Shown: positions 27,946-36,506, numbered from the stretch's first letter. The stretch is 64,000 nt of DNA from Myxococcales bacterium (GCA_003598065.1 QZKR01000180.1:1-64000); one strand, 5' to 3'. Notes: generated from the letters alone by a model not told the origin. Program-made: numbers and translations.

Positions 27946-28542
27946 ATGAGCAGAAGGGGGAAAATGTTTTTATTTATGTCCTTTCTCGCAGTTGGTATGT
28001 TTTTCTCCAGCGGCTGCGCTCACCATACTGAGAGGGTCGGCCTCGATGAGGACGCGGGGGTTGTAGACACTTTTGCCAGTTCACAGGACATCCGCACGGT
28101 TGCCCAGCGCATGGCGTCGTCTCTGTTACAGGTTCCTGAGATATCCAGCGCGGCCCAACCGCCGCGTATTGCCTTTCTATCCGTCGAAAATCGGTCGAGC
28201 GAGATTTTCGATTCCGACATGATGTTGGAGAAAATACGCACATTGCTGCTGAAAAACGCAAGGGGTAAGCTGCGCTTCCTCGACCGGGCGAAGGTCAAGG
28301 AAATTATTAAGGAAAGGGAGGCTAAGCGCGCTGGCATTGTTACAACCTCTGGTTCTAAATTGCTTGGCGGAGCGGACTTTTTCCTTACTGGAATCATTTC
28401 CTCGATCGAGAAACAGGAAGAGAAAAAACGCTCCACGTACACCAGGTTTTCTTTTCGGCTAACCGACGCGGAGTCTTCCGATATAATATGGGAAGATGAA
28501 TACGAAATAAAAAAGGTGAGCGAGAGAGCGACTTGGGACTGA
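27946..28542 (+). CDS. LpoB-like penicillin-binding protein activator lipoprotein
   Basis: 198 residues; the signal ends FFSSGC (lipobox). The mature part has the LpoB core: RIAFLSVENRSSEIFDSDMM, EKIRTLLLKNARGKLRFLDR, VKEIIKEREAKRAGIVTT and GADFFLTGIISSIEKQEEKK, then TRFSFRLTDAESSDIIWEDE. LpoB stimulates the bifunctional peptidoglycan synthase PBP1B from the outer membrane in enterobacteria; whether it does so here is not known. It opens a five-gene, same-strand, visibly lower-GC cluster of lipoproteins. Confidence 0.88.
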   Translation: MSRRGKMFLFMSFLAVGMFFSSGCAHHTERVGLDEDAGVVDTFASSQDIRTVAQRMASSLLQVPEISSAAQPPRIAFLSVENRSSEIFDSDMMLEKIRTLLLKNARGKLRFLDRAKVKEIIKEREAKRAGIVTTSGSKLLGGADFFLTGIISSIEKQEEKKRSTYTRFSFRLTDAESSDIIWEDEYEIKKVSERATWD

Positions 28543-28571
28543 AATTGCTGGACTATTAGGAGAGAAAAGAG

Positions 28572-29666
28572 ATGGTCAAACTTAGCAATGCAATCTGGTT
28601 TGTAGTTTTGCTATTGGGAGCCGTAGGCTGTGCCTCAGTTCCTAAATATCGCATCAGTTTTGAAAATGGCGAGTACCCAGCCTGCCTGAAACAGATCAAC
28701 GACACGGAAAAGAAGGCCATTGAAGACCAGGAGGGGAAGGATCACGTTCTAGTCAACATCATGGCCGCCTCTTGCGCAGTGTACGCTGGTGACTACAAGG
28801 CGGCTGACGCTCATCTAGGTAAGGCCACCGAGGTTATAGATACTGGCATAGGGGAGAATCGTGGCCGGGCCTCACTGGTGTTATGGGAAAGCGCTAAATA
28901 CTTCAAGGGAGCCATCTACGAGCGGCAGGCAATTTACTACTACCGGGGCCTTATCAATTTCATGGCGGGAAAATACGACAAGGCTCGCGCAAGTTTCAAC
29001 AACTCCTTGCTGACCGACAAGCAGACGAAGGAGGAAGCCGCACAGGAAGACAACGCTGCCACCTTCTACATGCTTGCCCAGACCTATAAATTGCTCAACG
29101 ACGAGCAGAACGCGCGAATCGCCATAGAAAAGGCAAACGAGGCATCCTCGGGAAATCCGTATCTGACCGAGGACCACCTCCAAAACGACAACCTAGTGAT
29201 TCTTATCGAGAAGGGCGGTGGTCCTCTCAAGATCAAGGATTCTCAGTATCCCCAGATCTCCCACCTTTTACCGAGGCCGGAGCCCGCCGTTTTGGCAAAC
29301 GTGTTTATCGACGGAGAGAGCCAGGGCATGGCATCTAGCCTCGTGAACTGGTACCGACAGGGCCAGTCAGAGGGCCTGTCCGAGGCAGATAAGGCTCAGA
29401 TCGGCAAGGCGGTTGCGGTGCAGTTGTTCGGGAATCTCGCTAGGGCTTTTACTGGTGAGGCTGATACACGTGTCTGGGACTTCATTCCAGACACGATTTC
29501 GGTTTTTTCGGCCAAGATGGAGAAGGGCCCACACACGATCACACTGAAGTTCCCGGAAAAGGAGGGCTACCAAGAAACCCATTATTATATTGGAGTTCCA
29601 GAAGCAGGGGTGAATTTCGTCCTGCTGAGGAACCGGTACCTGAAACACTCTACGATCAAGAAATAA
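28572..29666 (+). CDS. COG3014-like lipoprotein
   Basis: 364 residues; the signal ends LLGAVGC. Helical-repeat character dominates the first two thirds (CLKQINDTEKKAIEDQEGKD, YYYRGLINFMAGKYDKARAS, AATFYMLAQTYKLLNDEQNA), similar to TPR repeats. The C-terminal third is beta-rich (VAVQLFGNLARAFTGEADTR, PHTITLKFPEKEGYQETHYY). Proteins of this type are encoded beside lpoB and ycfL-like genes in other diderms, and both are here. The function is unknown; an outer-membrane helper for peptidoglycan or envelope assembly is plausible from context. Confidence 0.78.
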   Translation: MVKLSNAIWFVVLLLGAVGCASVPKYRISFENGEYPACLKQINDTEKKAIEDQEGKDHVLVNIMAASCAVYAGDYKAADAHLGKATEVIDTGIGENRGRASLVLWESAKYFKGAIYERQAIYYYRGLINFMAGKYDKARASFNNSLLTDKQTKEEAAQEDNAATFYMLAQTYKLLNDEQNARIAIEKANEASSGNPYLTEDHLQNDNLVILIEKGGGPLKIKDSQYPQISHLLPRPEPAVLANVFIDGESQGMASSLVNWYRQGQSEGLSEADKAQIGKAVAVQLFGNLARAFTGEADTRVWDFIPDTISVFSAKMEKGPHTITLKFPEKEGYQETHYYIGVPEAGVNFVLLRNRYLKHSTIKK

Positions 29667-29691
29667 AGCTCTCATATCCATGGAGGTTAAG

Positions 29692-30132
29692 ATGAAATAT
29701 CGCAGCATGGTGATGGTGTTTTCTTGGGCGGTGATGATGTTAGTGTGTATCGAAGGATGTGCGAAGAAGATCGAATACAACCTCAAGCCGGAGAATCCAC
29801 CACCCATGAAAAACTGCGTGGAAGATGCCTGCCCCAGCAGGGAGAAACCTTTCATCATGGGTGGTCGGGATTATTCGCCACCTACAATCAAGAATATCGC
29901 CCGCTGGCAAAAAGCTGGCTACTTTACAGACAAGACGTGGCAAGAAATTCAAGAGATATACAAAGACAAGGGTTATGACTGGTATGAGGACGATCTTCCA
30001 TGCAACTGTCTCTGCCGCGGAACTGCGCACGCCGCTTTCGGCGGGAAATGCCTTGAAGCACCGGTTCCGGGAACGCCCGAGTACGAGGCCTTCGTATTGG
30101 GCGAAAATCTAGCAACAAATAAAGAGAAGTAG
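29692..30132 (+). CDS. cysteine-containing lipoprotein of unknown function
   Basis: 146 residues from the ATG at 29692. An earlier ATG at 29680 is rejected because the GGAGG at 29682-29686 falls inside it and serves the later start. The signal ends MMLVCIEGC. The mature part has NCVEDACPS and a CNCLCRGTAHAAFGGKC cluster, which could bind metal or form disulfides, and an aromatic segment (WQEIQEIYKDKGYDWYEDD). No family recognised. It lies between the COG3014-like and YcfL-like genes, so a related envelope role is possible. Confidence 0.78.
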   Translation: MKYRSMVMVFSWAVMMLVCIEGCAKKIEYNLKPENPPPMKNCVEDACPSREKPFIMGGRDYSPPTIKNIARWQKAGYFTDKTWQEIQEIYKDKGYDWYEDDLPCNCLCRGTAHAAFGGKCLEAPVPGTPEYEAFVLGENLATNKEK

Positions 30133-30172
30133 AGCGGCCAAACTGGCGCTGATCGCAGAAAGGGGATCAGAA

Positions 30173-30595
30173 ATGAGCAAGAAAATCAAAATCCATTTAC
30201 TGGTGCCTATTGGCTTTGTCATTTTCTCTCTTGTGATATTCAGCTGCGGCCCTTATAAAGTCAAGAAGACTGACAACGCACTTATGGCAACCGAGCAGAT
30301 TACTCTACAAGGGTTCAGCAATAACATCTCCACCGATGCCGTCCAAGCAAAGATTGATCGTCTGGACAGCGGGTCGCTAAAAGTCACCGTCCAGTTGATC
30401 CGGCAGCGCTTTGGCTCTCAGTTCGTGGAGATAAAGGTCTTTTTCGTTGATAAGGACGGGTTTCAGGTGGAGGAGACTAATTGGGAGCCCGTCCATTTGG
30501 AGGAGGATGTAATCACCCAACATGAGGTAATTTCGCTGGGGTCGAACGCCGAGGATTTCAGGATGGTAATTCGAACCCCACCGGATGCAAAATAA
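30173..30595 (+). CDS. YcfL-like (DUF1425) lipoprotein
   Basis: 140 residues; the signal ends SLVIFSC. The mature domain shows the immunoglobulin-like DUF1425 pattern: LKVTVQLIRQRFGSQFVEIK, VFFVDKDGFQVEETNWEPVH, then a C-terminal EVISLGSNAEDFRMVIRTP. In Escherichia coli ycfL lies beside lpoB; here the same pairing occurs, in a different order and with extra genes. The family has no firm function. The hairpin-rich remnant follows immediately after the stop. Confidence 0.8.
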   Translation: MSKKIKIHLLVPIGFVIFSLVIFSCGPYKVKKTDNALMATEQITLQGFSNNISTDAVQAKIDRLDSGSLKVTVQLIRQRFGSQFVEIKVFFVDKDGFQVEETNWEPVHLEEDVITQHEVISLGSNAEDFRMVIRTPPDAK

Positions 30596-30652
30596 TCCGG
30601 GTGGTGAGCGTCAAATTTATAAAGCCGGCGATAGCTGGCGAAACGGAGGCTT

Positions 30653-30722
30653 GTCTGACATGATCTTGAAGATCATGCCAGCAGACCAGAAGCCCCGGCC
30701 TTCAGGCCGGGGTGTGGTTCAC
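30653..30722 (+). mobile_element. structured remnant resembling an IS200/IS605-group right end
   Basis: Two hairpins in tandem. The first is GTCTG (30653-30657) and CAGAC (30682-30686) around a near-perfect palindrome, ATGATCTT-G-AAGATCAT (30660-30676). The second is CCCCGGCC-ttca-GGCCGGGG (30693-30712), followed by TGTGG and TTCAC (30718-30722). This second hairpin with a TTCAC end looks like the right end of IS200/IS605 or IS1341 elements, where the omega RNA of TnpB terminates. No tnpA or tnpB gene is present, so it is a relic or a mobilised end. The RBS of the next gene starts just after it. Confidence 0.45.
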
Positions 30723-30738
30723 TTGAAGGAGAAAAATT

Positions 30739-31458
30739 ATGCGTAGTACCTTCGGAACGACTACGCGTGAATGGATGAAACTGTTTGTCTCGGTGTTGGC
30801 GATAACCTTCGCTGCGGCGTGCAACAAGCCCACCCTGGAGCAGGTTTATGCTTCCCCGGTGGGAGACAGAGCGAGTGGGCGGTACGATTATCAGCATTCC
30901 ATTGTCAGCCCCGACGCCGAAGCCACCATACAGCTTAAGATTGCGGTATGGCCCTTCGACTACAAGAAGGAATCACTGGAGAACGCGACCATAAAAAACG
31001 GTGACTGGCTGCTCTCCATTTTCCTGGATCGGAACTCGGAAAACGAGGCCGCGATCGCGACCAGTGCTGTAATGGAAGCCATCACCAGCAACGTCCAATT
31101 GCGGCACCTCACGCTGATCGCTAGATCTCAAATCGAACCGCTCTTAAGTGAAAACATCGACGAGGTCAAGTCTATCCAGTCGGTTAATGATGCATTACGC
31201 CTAGGCAACATCTTCAAGGTGGATCTGATCGTCATTGGCAGCGTCATTTCGGGTGAGAGGGACGGCGAGTTCTCAATCAGCATGCAATTGATGGACGTGA
31301 AAAAGAAGGGTGCAATTATCAAAAGCCTGAGCGATGTCTGCACCAGATGCGATGTCGCCAAACTACAGGCGACCAGTAAAAGCATGGCGACTAAGCTCCT
31401 GCTGGTCGGGAAGGACATCGAATCAATCATCTATCTCTTACCAGGGACCAGATACTAA
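30739..31458 (+). CDS. CsgG/LpoB-like lipoprotein
   Basis: 239 residues; the signal ends ITFAAAC (Cys at about residue 28). The mature part has a CsgG/LpoB-type fold signature: IQLKIAVWPFDYKKESLENA, then AIATSAVMEAITSNVQLRHL, TLIARSQIEPLLSENIDEV, and KVDLIVIGSVISGERDGEFS with SMQLMDVKKKGAIIKSLSD. It shares the general layout of the LpoB-like gene at 27946 but is clearly divergent. A GGAG lies 7 nt before the ATG, directly after the IS-like hairpins. It is the last gene of the lower-GC lipoprotein group. Confidence 0.78.
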   Translation: MRSTFGTTTREWMKLFVSVLAITFAAACNKPTLEQVYASPVGDRASGRYDYQHSIVSPDAEATIQLKIAVWPFDYKKESLENATIKNGDWLLSIFLDRNSENEAAIATSAVMEAITSNVQLRHLTLIARSQIEPLLSENIDEVKSIQSVNDALRLGNIFKVDLIVIGSVISGERDGEFSISMQLMDVKKKGAIIKSLSDVCTRCDVAKLQATSKSMATKLLLVGKDIESIIYLLPGTRY

Positions 31459-31687
31459 TTCCGTAACCAGAAAAAAACGGGGCCGTGAGTATCCGGGGGA
31501 ACGGCGGCATCGTGTTGGTTGGGTACCAACCTTGATCGGCTGTTGGCAGAACTTGCAGGATGCCTACGCCAGATGAAGTCGCGCAAAGCTGTCGATGATC
31601 TCAGGGTAACGCCCGCAGTCCGTTCCGGAAACGTAAATCGTGGTATTGCCCGCACGACGACGAAACGGGCGTGTAGGCGGTGAAGAC

Positions 31688-32434
31688 ATGGTCCAGACCG
31701 GCGGTGATGCTTGCGTCGGCTACACGGGCGAAATGGGTTCCTGCGGCGCTTATGGCGGCACGGGCTACAGCGGTGGTCCCGGTTCCTCCGGCGGTCCCGG
31801 CGACAACGGCTATCCCGGCTCCAACGGTGCGGGCGGCTCCAGCGAAGGTATGATCCATAACGGCAAATGGTATCCCGACCACGGCGACAACGGCGCGCCC
31901 GGCGGCGACGGTTGCGGCGGCGGCGGCGGTGGGGGCGGAGGCTCGACCCATTCCGATATTTCGTTCTTCTCCGCCTGCGAGGACTGGGGCGGCACGGGCG
32001 GCGGCGGAGGCGGAGGAGGTTGCGGCGGCGAGGGCGGCTCAGGAGGAATGGGCGGCGGCTCGTCGTTCGGCATTTTCCTTTATGACGCTTCGCCGGAAAT
32101 AAAAGGCTGCGTAATCGTCGTCGGTGAGGGCGGCGACGGCGGCGACGGCCGTTTCGGCAGGAACGGCGGCGAAGGCAGGGAGGGAGGCCAGGGCGGCCAG
32201 GCCTGCGACGAGGGCGACTTCGGGGGTCCCGGCGGCGCGGGCGGCTGGGGCGGCAAAGGCGGCAGCGGCGGCGGCGGCGCGGGAGGCAACTCAGTAGGAA
32301 TCTACAGGGCGGGGAATTCTGCGCCTGTCCTGGACGACAATGCCATTACCACCGGCGATCCCGGCCAAGGTGGCAAAGCCGGTTCAGCCGAAGGCCACGA
32401 CGGCCAGGGCGGGATTTCTCGGGATATCGATTAG
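31688..32434 (+). CDS. glycine-rich beta-helix protein, probably 5'-truncated
   Basis: About 248 residues from the ATG at 31688; a GTG at 31640 also opens the frame. Gly runs and GGxGG repeats alternate with short beta-strand turns (SSFGIFLYDASPEIKGCVIV, NSVGIYRAGNSAPVLDDNAI), the pattern seen in large secreted PE_PGRS-like or beta-helix proteins of deltaproteobacteria. There is no signal peptide and no clear ribosome site, and the 229 nt upstream hold no recognisable coding. This is therefore most likely the C-terminal remnant of a longer secreted protein. Gly-tract DNA repeats give the false look of structured arrays. Confidence 0.5.
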   Translation: MVQTGGDACVGYTGEMGSCGAYGGTGYSGGPGSSGGPGDNGYPGSNGAGGSSEGMIHNGKWYPDHGDNGAPGGDGCGGGGGGGGGSTHSDISFFSACEDWGGTGGGGGGGGCGGEGGSGGMGGGSSFGIFLYDASPEIKGCVIVVGEGGDGGDGRFGRNGGEGREGGQGGQACDEGDFGGPGGAGGWGGKGGSGGGGAGGNSVGIYRAGNSAPVLDDNAITTGDPGQGGKAGSAEGHDGQGGISRDID

Positions 32435-32566
32435 CGGCGCGCCTTGTCCGAACGCTTGAGCGTTTTCAACCCTTTGTCCTTACTTGCCTTTTCGTTCGTC
32501 ATATGATACACTCAGTGTAATGGACAGGGTCGGCGCGGATCGACCCTAAGCATAAGGCAGGTGCGG

Positions 32567-33814
32567 ATGAAGGCGTTGTCGGCGGCGACAAGCGACGTCG
32601 GGCGCGTGCGCGCGCACAACGAGGACTCGTTTTTGGAGAACGCGAGTCTGGGGCTTTACGCCGTCGCCGACGGCATGGGCGGCCACAAGGCCGGCGAAGT
32701 GGCCAGCCGGATGGCGCTCGACGTTTTTTCCAGCGAATTGGCCCATTTTCGGATGCTCATCGAGACCTGCGCTCACGGTCCCACGCCGAGTCTGCGGCGG
32801 CAGATCATGGAGCGCATGGATCAGGCCATGCAAAAGGCGAGCGCCGCCGTATTTTCCGTCGGCCAGAGCGATCCGGAACGGAAGGGCATGGGCACGACGC
32901 TCTCGGCGCTGCTTCTGGTCGGCCGCTCGGCCTTCATCGCCCACGTCGGCGATACGCGCGTCTACCTGCTGCGCGACAATCAAGTGCACAAGCTCACGGA
33001 AGACCACACGCTCGTCGCCGAGCAGCGCAAAAAGGGATTGTTGACCGCCGAGGAAGCAGCGCGCTTTCCCTACAAAAATGTCGTGACACGCGGCGTGGGC
33101 TTGTTTGAGAGCGTGCCGGTGGATACGCTGCATCTGGAAATCGCACCCGCCGACAAGTTTTTGCTCTGTTCCGACGGGCTGCACGAATGCCTTTCGGAAG
33201 AGGAGATACCCGCCATGTTCGACGCCGCAAGCCTGGAGGACGTGACCCGCCGCCTCGTGGAGCTGGCCAACCTCCACGGCGGCCGGGACAACATCACCGC
33301 CCTGGCGGTGGAGGTGCCCGACCTGCCGATGAGCGAGGGCGAAATCGCCGTCCATCAGAAGCTGGAGACCCTGCGCCAGATCGCCCTGTTCCGCAAGCTT
33401 TCCTATTCCGAACTCATCAAAACGCTCAACGCCGCGCAGATCCTCCACCACCAGAAAGGCGACATGATCATTCGCGAGGGGGAGCGCGGCGACCGGCTTT
33501 ACATCATTCTCTCGGGAGCGGTGGACATCCTCAAGGACAACGTCTATCTCACGACCCTGGAGCGCGGCGGCCATTTCGGCGAGATGGCGCTGATCGAAAA
33601 CAGCGTCCGCTCGGCCACCGTCCGCGCCGCCAAGCCCTGCGATCTGCTGGCCGTCGAGCAGAGCGAGTTCTACCGGCTGCTCGGCGAGGAGCCGCACCTC
33701 GCCGTCAAAATCCTTTTAAACTTCGTCGGCGTGCTCTCCGAACGGCTGCGCGAAACGACGCGCGCCTTCTCCGAGTCGCGCCGCCGCATCACCGAGATCA
33801 ACATCAGCGGTTAG
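32567..33814 (+). CDS. PP2C-type Ser/Thr phosphatase fused to a cyclic-nucleotide-binding domain
   Basis: 415 residues from the ATG at 32567 (AAGGCAGG just upstream; a GTG at 32561 is the alternative). Residues 3-250 are a PP2C phosphatase with metal motifs RAHNEDSF, AVADGMGGHKAGE, GTTLSALLLVGRSAFIAHVG with DTRVYLLRDNQ, LCSDGLHECLSEEEI and GGRDNITALAV. Residues about 275-390 are a CNBD with MIIREGERGDRLYIILSG and the phosphate-binding cassette GEMALIENSVRSATVRA, which keeps the Glu and Arg for cyclic nucleotide. A cyclic nucleotide probably controls phosphatase activity. It could oppose kinases such as the one at 256. Confidence 0.92.
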   Translation: MKALSAATSDVGRVRAHNEDSFLENASLGLYAVADGMGGHKAGEVASRMALDVFSSELAHFRMLIETCAHGPTPSLRRQIMERMDQAMQKASAAVFSVGQSDPERKGMGTTLSALLLVGRSAFIAHVGDTRVYLLRDNQVHKLTEDHTLVAEQRKKGLLTAEEAARFPYKNVVTRGVGLFESVPVDTLHLEIAPADKFLLCSDGLHECLSEEEIPAMFDAASLEDVTRRLVELANLHGGRDNITALAVEVPDLPMSEGEIAVHQKLETLRQIALFRKLSYSELIKTLNAAQILHHQKGDMIIREGERGDRLYIILSGAVDILKDNVYLTTLERGGHFGEMALIENSVRSATVRAAKPCDLLAVEQSEFYRLLGEEPHLAVKILLNFVGVLSERLRETTRAFSESRRRITEINISG

Positions 33815-33819
33815 CCCCG

Positions 33820-34716
33820 ATGACGAAGCGTGAAATTCGCACGAGCCGCGCGAGGGCTCGCGTCGCGCGGGCCGGCCGCTGGATTTTTTTCTTTGCGCTC
33901 GGCGCGGCGCTGGTCGGCTGCGCTTCGCGGACGGCAAAGCCCGACGCGCCGCGGGCCGTGGATATCCTCGACGAGCGCGTGCCGCTCTACGACGACGGAG
34001 CGCCGCTGCCCGAGTTGACCGAGCCGGAAATCAAGAACTGGCGACGCCTGATCCAGGCGATCGAGAGGCGCGTCGAGACGCAATCGCGCCGCAAAACCGT
34101 CAGCGAGGAGCAGCTTCTAGCCCTGAAGCGCCGGGTCAACGCCCTGGTCGCCCATTCGCTCAATTCGCACCGCGCCTTCCCCTCGGAGTTGGAAAACGCC
34201 CTGGCGGCGATGCTGGCGCGCGTCGATCGCGCCTTCGTCGCCCTGCGCGCGCCGCAGTATGCCGCGATCGTCGAGGTTCCGATGGTCGAAAAATCGCCGA
34301 CGATGCGGCGGCGGCCCTTCCAGTTCATCTGGCCGGTGACCGGCGTGGAGGTCAGCTCGCCTTTCGGGTTTCGCCGCGATCCGTATTCGGGCCGCGCCAG
34401 GTTCCACGACGGCATCGACCTCGCCGGCCAGCCGGGCGAGATCGTTTTCGCCGCCGAGCGCGGGCGCGTGGTCTACGCCGGTTACAAGGGCAAGGCGGGG
34501 CGGGTGGTGATCCTCGAGCACGCCAACGGCTTCAAGACGTTTTACGCCCACTTAAACGACATCCTTACCGTGGAACGTCTCGTCGTCGAGCGCGGCCAGC
34601 CGATCGGCCTGATGGGCAGCACCGGCCGCTCCACCGGTTCGCACCTGCACTTCAAAATCACGGCCTGGGATCAAGCGCTGAACCCGGAGAAGTTCGTCGG
34701 ACAGGTCTTGGAATAA
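33820..34716 (+). CDS. M23-family peptidase, predicted lipoprotein
   Basis: 298 residues; Arg-rich N-terminus, a hydrophobic segment and the lipobox-like AALVGC, 5 nt after the PP2C gene. A helical linker (GLU/ARG rich, about 60-145) leads to the LytM/M23 domain: SSPFGFRRDPYSGRARFHDG with zinc ligands His and Asp (FHDGIDLAG), HANGFKTFYAHLND and STGSHLHFKI, the HxH end. All metal residues are present, so it can be an active endopeptidase on peptidoglycan, acting at the envelope. The tight spacing suggests joint expression with the phosphatase. Confidence 0.93.
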   Translation: MTKREIRTSRARARVARAGRWIFFFALGAALVGCASRTAKPDAPRAVDILDERVPLYDDGAPLPELTEPEIKNWRRLIQAIERRVETQSRRKTVSEEQLLALKRRVNALVAHSLNSHRAFPSELENALAAMLARVDRAFVALRAPQYAAIVEVPMVEKSPTMRRRPFQFIWPVTGVEVSSPFGFRRDPYSGRARFHDGIDLAGQPGEIVFAAERGRVVYAGYKGKAGRVVILEHANGFKTFYAHLNDILTVERLVVERGQPIGLMGSTGRSTGSHLHFKITAWDQALNPEKFVGQVLE

Positions 34717-34770
34717 CGTGCGCGCGACAATTCGGTTGACGCCGCGCCGGCGCGGGCTGGCGCAACATCA

Positions 34771-36141
34771 TCAAGAAGAAGTAGACGGCTTCGGCGGCCG
34801 CGTTTTCGAAGCGGGCGGTTTTCTCGTTCGCTTCGGCTTCGTCGGTTGTTCCATCCGAGCCGGTTCTTCCGCCTCCTCGTACATCGCCGGCGGCGGCGGG
34901 GTCTGACGGACGATGCCGAGCCGCGCTTCGATTTCGTCCACGATGTGTTCCGCGAAGGGCAGGGCGCAGGTGAGGCCGGGCGAAACGGCGTTGAGTACGT
35001 GCATCGAGCGGGCATCGCCTTCGATGACGAAATCCATTTCCAGTTCGCGTTCCTTGAGGCGCAGCAATTGGGCGCGGATGCCGGGCTGGCCCCAGCGCCG
35101 GTAGTGCGCCGGCCGCACGTCGTCAACGAGCCGGGCTGCCTGCGAGACGAGCGTGGAACGGCGATATTTTTTCATTTCCTCGCGGGCCAGGCCCAAGAAA
35201 TCGAATTTCGCTCCGAACGCCAGCCCCAACTGGCGGCCGATGATCTCCCCCAATTCGAGCGGGTTGAAGCCGCCGAGGCCGCCGTAGTGTTCGCGCCAGA
35301 AGGCCGGCATCGCCGTGGGGCCGATCTTCACGCGGCGATCCACCGTCACCGTGAAGTGGACGCCCAAGAACGGATTCTTGAGATTGGGGACGGGATAGAC
35401 GTGCGTGGCGAGCGCGCCCGGAGGCTCGTCCGAATGGAGATAGACGCCTTTGAACGGCAGGATGCGCGTGTTTTGCGAGAAGCCGTAGAGCAGGGCGATC
35501 TTGTCGGCGTAAAGCCCGGCCGCGTTGACGACGTAGCGCGCCGCGATCGGTCCGAGCGAGGTGCGCACGACGTCGCCGTCCCGGCCCAGGAACGCCGCGC
35601 CGAAATGGAGGAAGATGCCGGCCTCGATGGCGTCGGCCTTGAGCGCGTGCATCAGCAGGCCGGGATCGATCGAGGCCGTCGTCGGCGACCAGAGGGCCCG
35701 GCCTTTCGTTCTGGCGCGCGGTTCGATCTCTCGCGCCTGCTTGTCGCTGACCTCCTTGACGTCGATGCCGTTGGCGCGGGCGCGGTCGAAGAGGACGTCG
35801 AGCGTGCCCTGTTCTCCGTCGTTGGCGACGACCACGAGCTTGCCGCAGGCGTTGACCGGCAGGCCCTTGGCTTCGCAGTAGGCGCGCAGGCGGCGGTTGC
35901 CGTCGCGGCAGAAGCGGGCCTTGAGCGAATCGGCGGCGTAGTAGAAGCCGGCGTGCAGCACGCCGCTGTTGCGGCCGCTGGTGTGTTCGCCGACGTCGAG
36001 TTCTTTTTCGATCACGGCCACGGCGGCCGTCGGCTGACGCCGCTTGATTTCGCGGGCGATCGAAAGCCCGATGATCCCCGCGCCGACCACGAGAAAATCC
36101 ACACCTGCGCCCAGTTCTTGTCTGCTCATTGCTGTCCGCAT
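34771..36141 (-). CDS. lhgO: L-2-hydroxyglutarate oxidase/dehydrogenase family protein
   Basis: 456 residues, FAD-dependent DAO family. The FAD-binding motif is VVGAGIIGLSIAREI; EHTSGRNSGVLHAGFYY is the family signature near the flavin; VVNAAGLYADKIALLYG, IGPTAMPAFWREHYGGL and DVRPAHYRRWGQPGIRAQLL follow. LhgO oxidises L-2-hydroxyglutarate to 2-oxoglutarate, with electrons to the quinone pool in E. coli. The C-terminus has an extra Pro/Lys-rich tail (about 45 residues) not typical of the family. AAGGAG 6 nt before the ATG fixes the start. Confidence 0.9.
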   Translation of the reverse strand: MRTAMSRQELGAGVDFLVVGAGIIGLSIAREIKRRQPTAAVAVIEKELDVGEHTSGRNSGVLHAGFYYAADSLKARFCRDGNRRLRAYCEAKGLPVNACGKLVVVANDGEQGTLDVLFDRARANGIDVKEVSDKQAREIEPRARTKGRALWSPTTASIDPGLLMHALKADAIEAGIFLHFGAAFLGRDGDVVRTSLGPIAARYVVNAAGLYADKIALLYGFSQNTRILPFKGVYLHSDEPPGALATHVYPVPNLKNPFLGVHFTVTVDRRVKIGPTAMPAFWREHYGGLGGFNPLELGEIIGRQLGLAFGAKFDFLGLAREEMKKYRRSTLVSQAARLVDDVRPAHYRRWGQPGIRAQLLRLKERELEMDFVIEGDARSMHVLNAVSPGLTCALPFAEHIVDEIEARLGIVRQTPPPPAMYEEAEEPARMEQPTKPKRTRKPPASKTRPPKPSTSS

Positions 36142-36235
36142 GGTTCGCTCCTTGACGCGTCGGCCACTCTAGCGCCAAACGGCTGGAAAATGAAGAGTGA
36201 ACGCCTTGCTTTGCGGCGCGGGATCTACTTTTTCC

Positions 36236-36263
36236 TTGCAATCGCGGCAAGTTTTGGTATAAG
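36236..36263 (+). promoter_or_regulatory. promoter for the tRNA pair
   Basis: TTGCAA (36236-36241), 16 nt, TATAAG (36258-36263), with TGG before the -10 (extended -10). It lies 46 nt upstream of tRNA-Ala and is well placed for both tRNAs. Confidence 0.6.
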
Positions 36264-36309
36264 GGGACCCTTGCTATCGGCCGCGCCGATGCTGACAAGT
36301 GAAGGACAT

Positions 36310-36385
36310 GGGGGTGTGGCTCAGTTGGTAGAGCGCCTGCTTCGCATGCAGGAGGCCGGGGGTTCGAGTCCCCCCATCTCCACCA
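36310..36385 (+). tRNA. tRNA-Ala (anticodon CGC)
   Basis: A 76-nt cloverleaf. Acceptor GGGGGTG pairs with CATCTCC (two G-U), D-arm GCTCAGTTGGTAGAGC, anticodon stem CCTGC/GCAGG with loop TTCGCAT (anticodon CGC), T-arm GGGGG-TTCGAGT-CCCCC, and CCA encoded. It decodes GCG, a codon common in this high-GC genome. Confidence 0.97.
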
Positions 36386-36391
36386 GATTTC

Positions 36392-36467
<76 letters not shown>

Positions 36468-36476
36468 GCCAACCTG

Positions 36477-36506
36477 CCCCGATTTCGCTTGGAATCGGGG
36501 TTTTTT
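36477..36506 (+). terminator. Rho-independent terminator after the tRNA pair
   Basis: CCCCGATT (36477-36484), loop TCGCTTGG, AATCGGGG (36493-36500), then six T (36501-36506). A clean 8-bp stem with a T-run 10 nt after tRNA-Phe. Confidence 0.92.

Noticed and set aside
31688-32434. Repeated GGC/GGT tracts suggesting a CRISPR or tandem array
   Set aside because: The periodicity follows Gly codons in one frame; no constant repeat with unique spacers.
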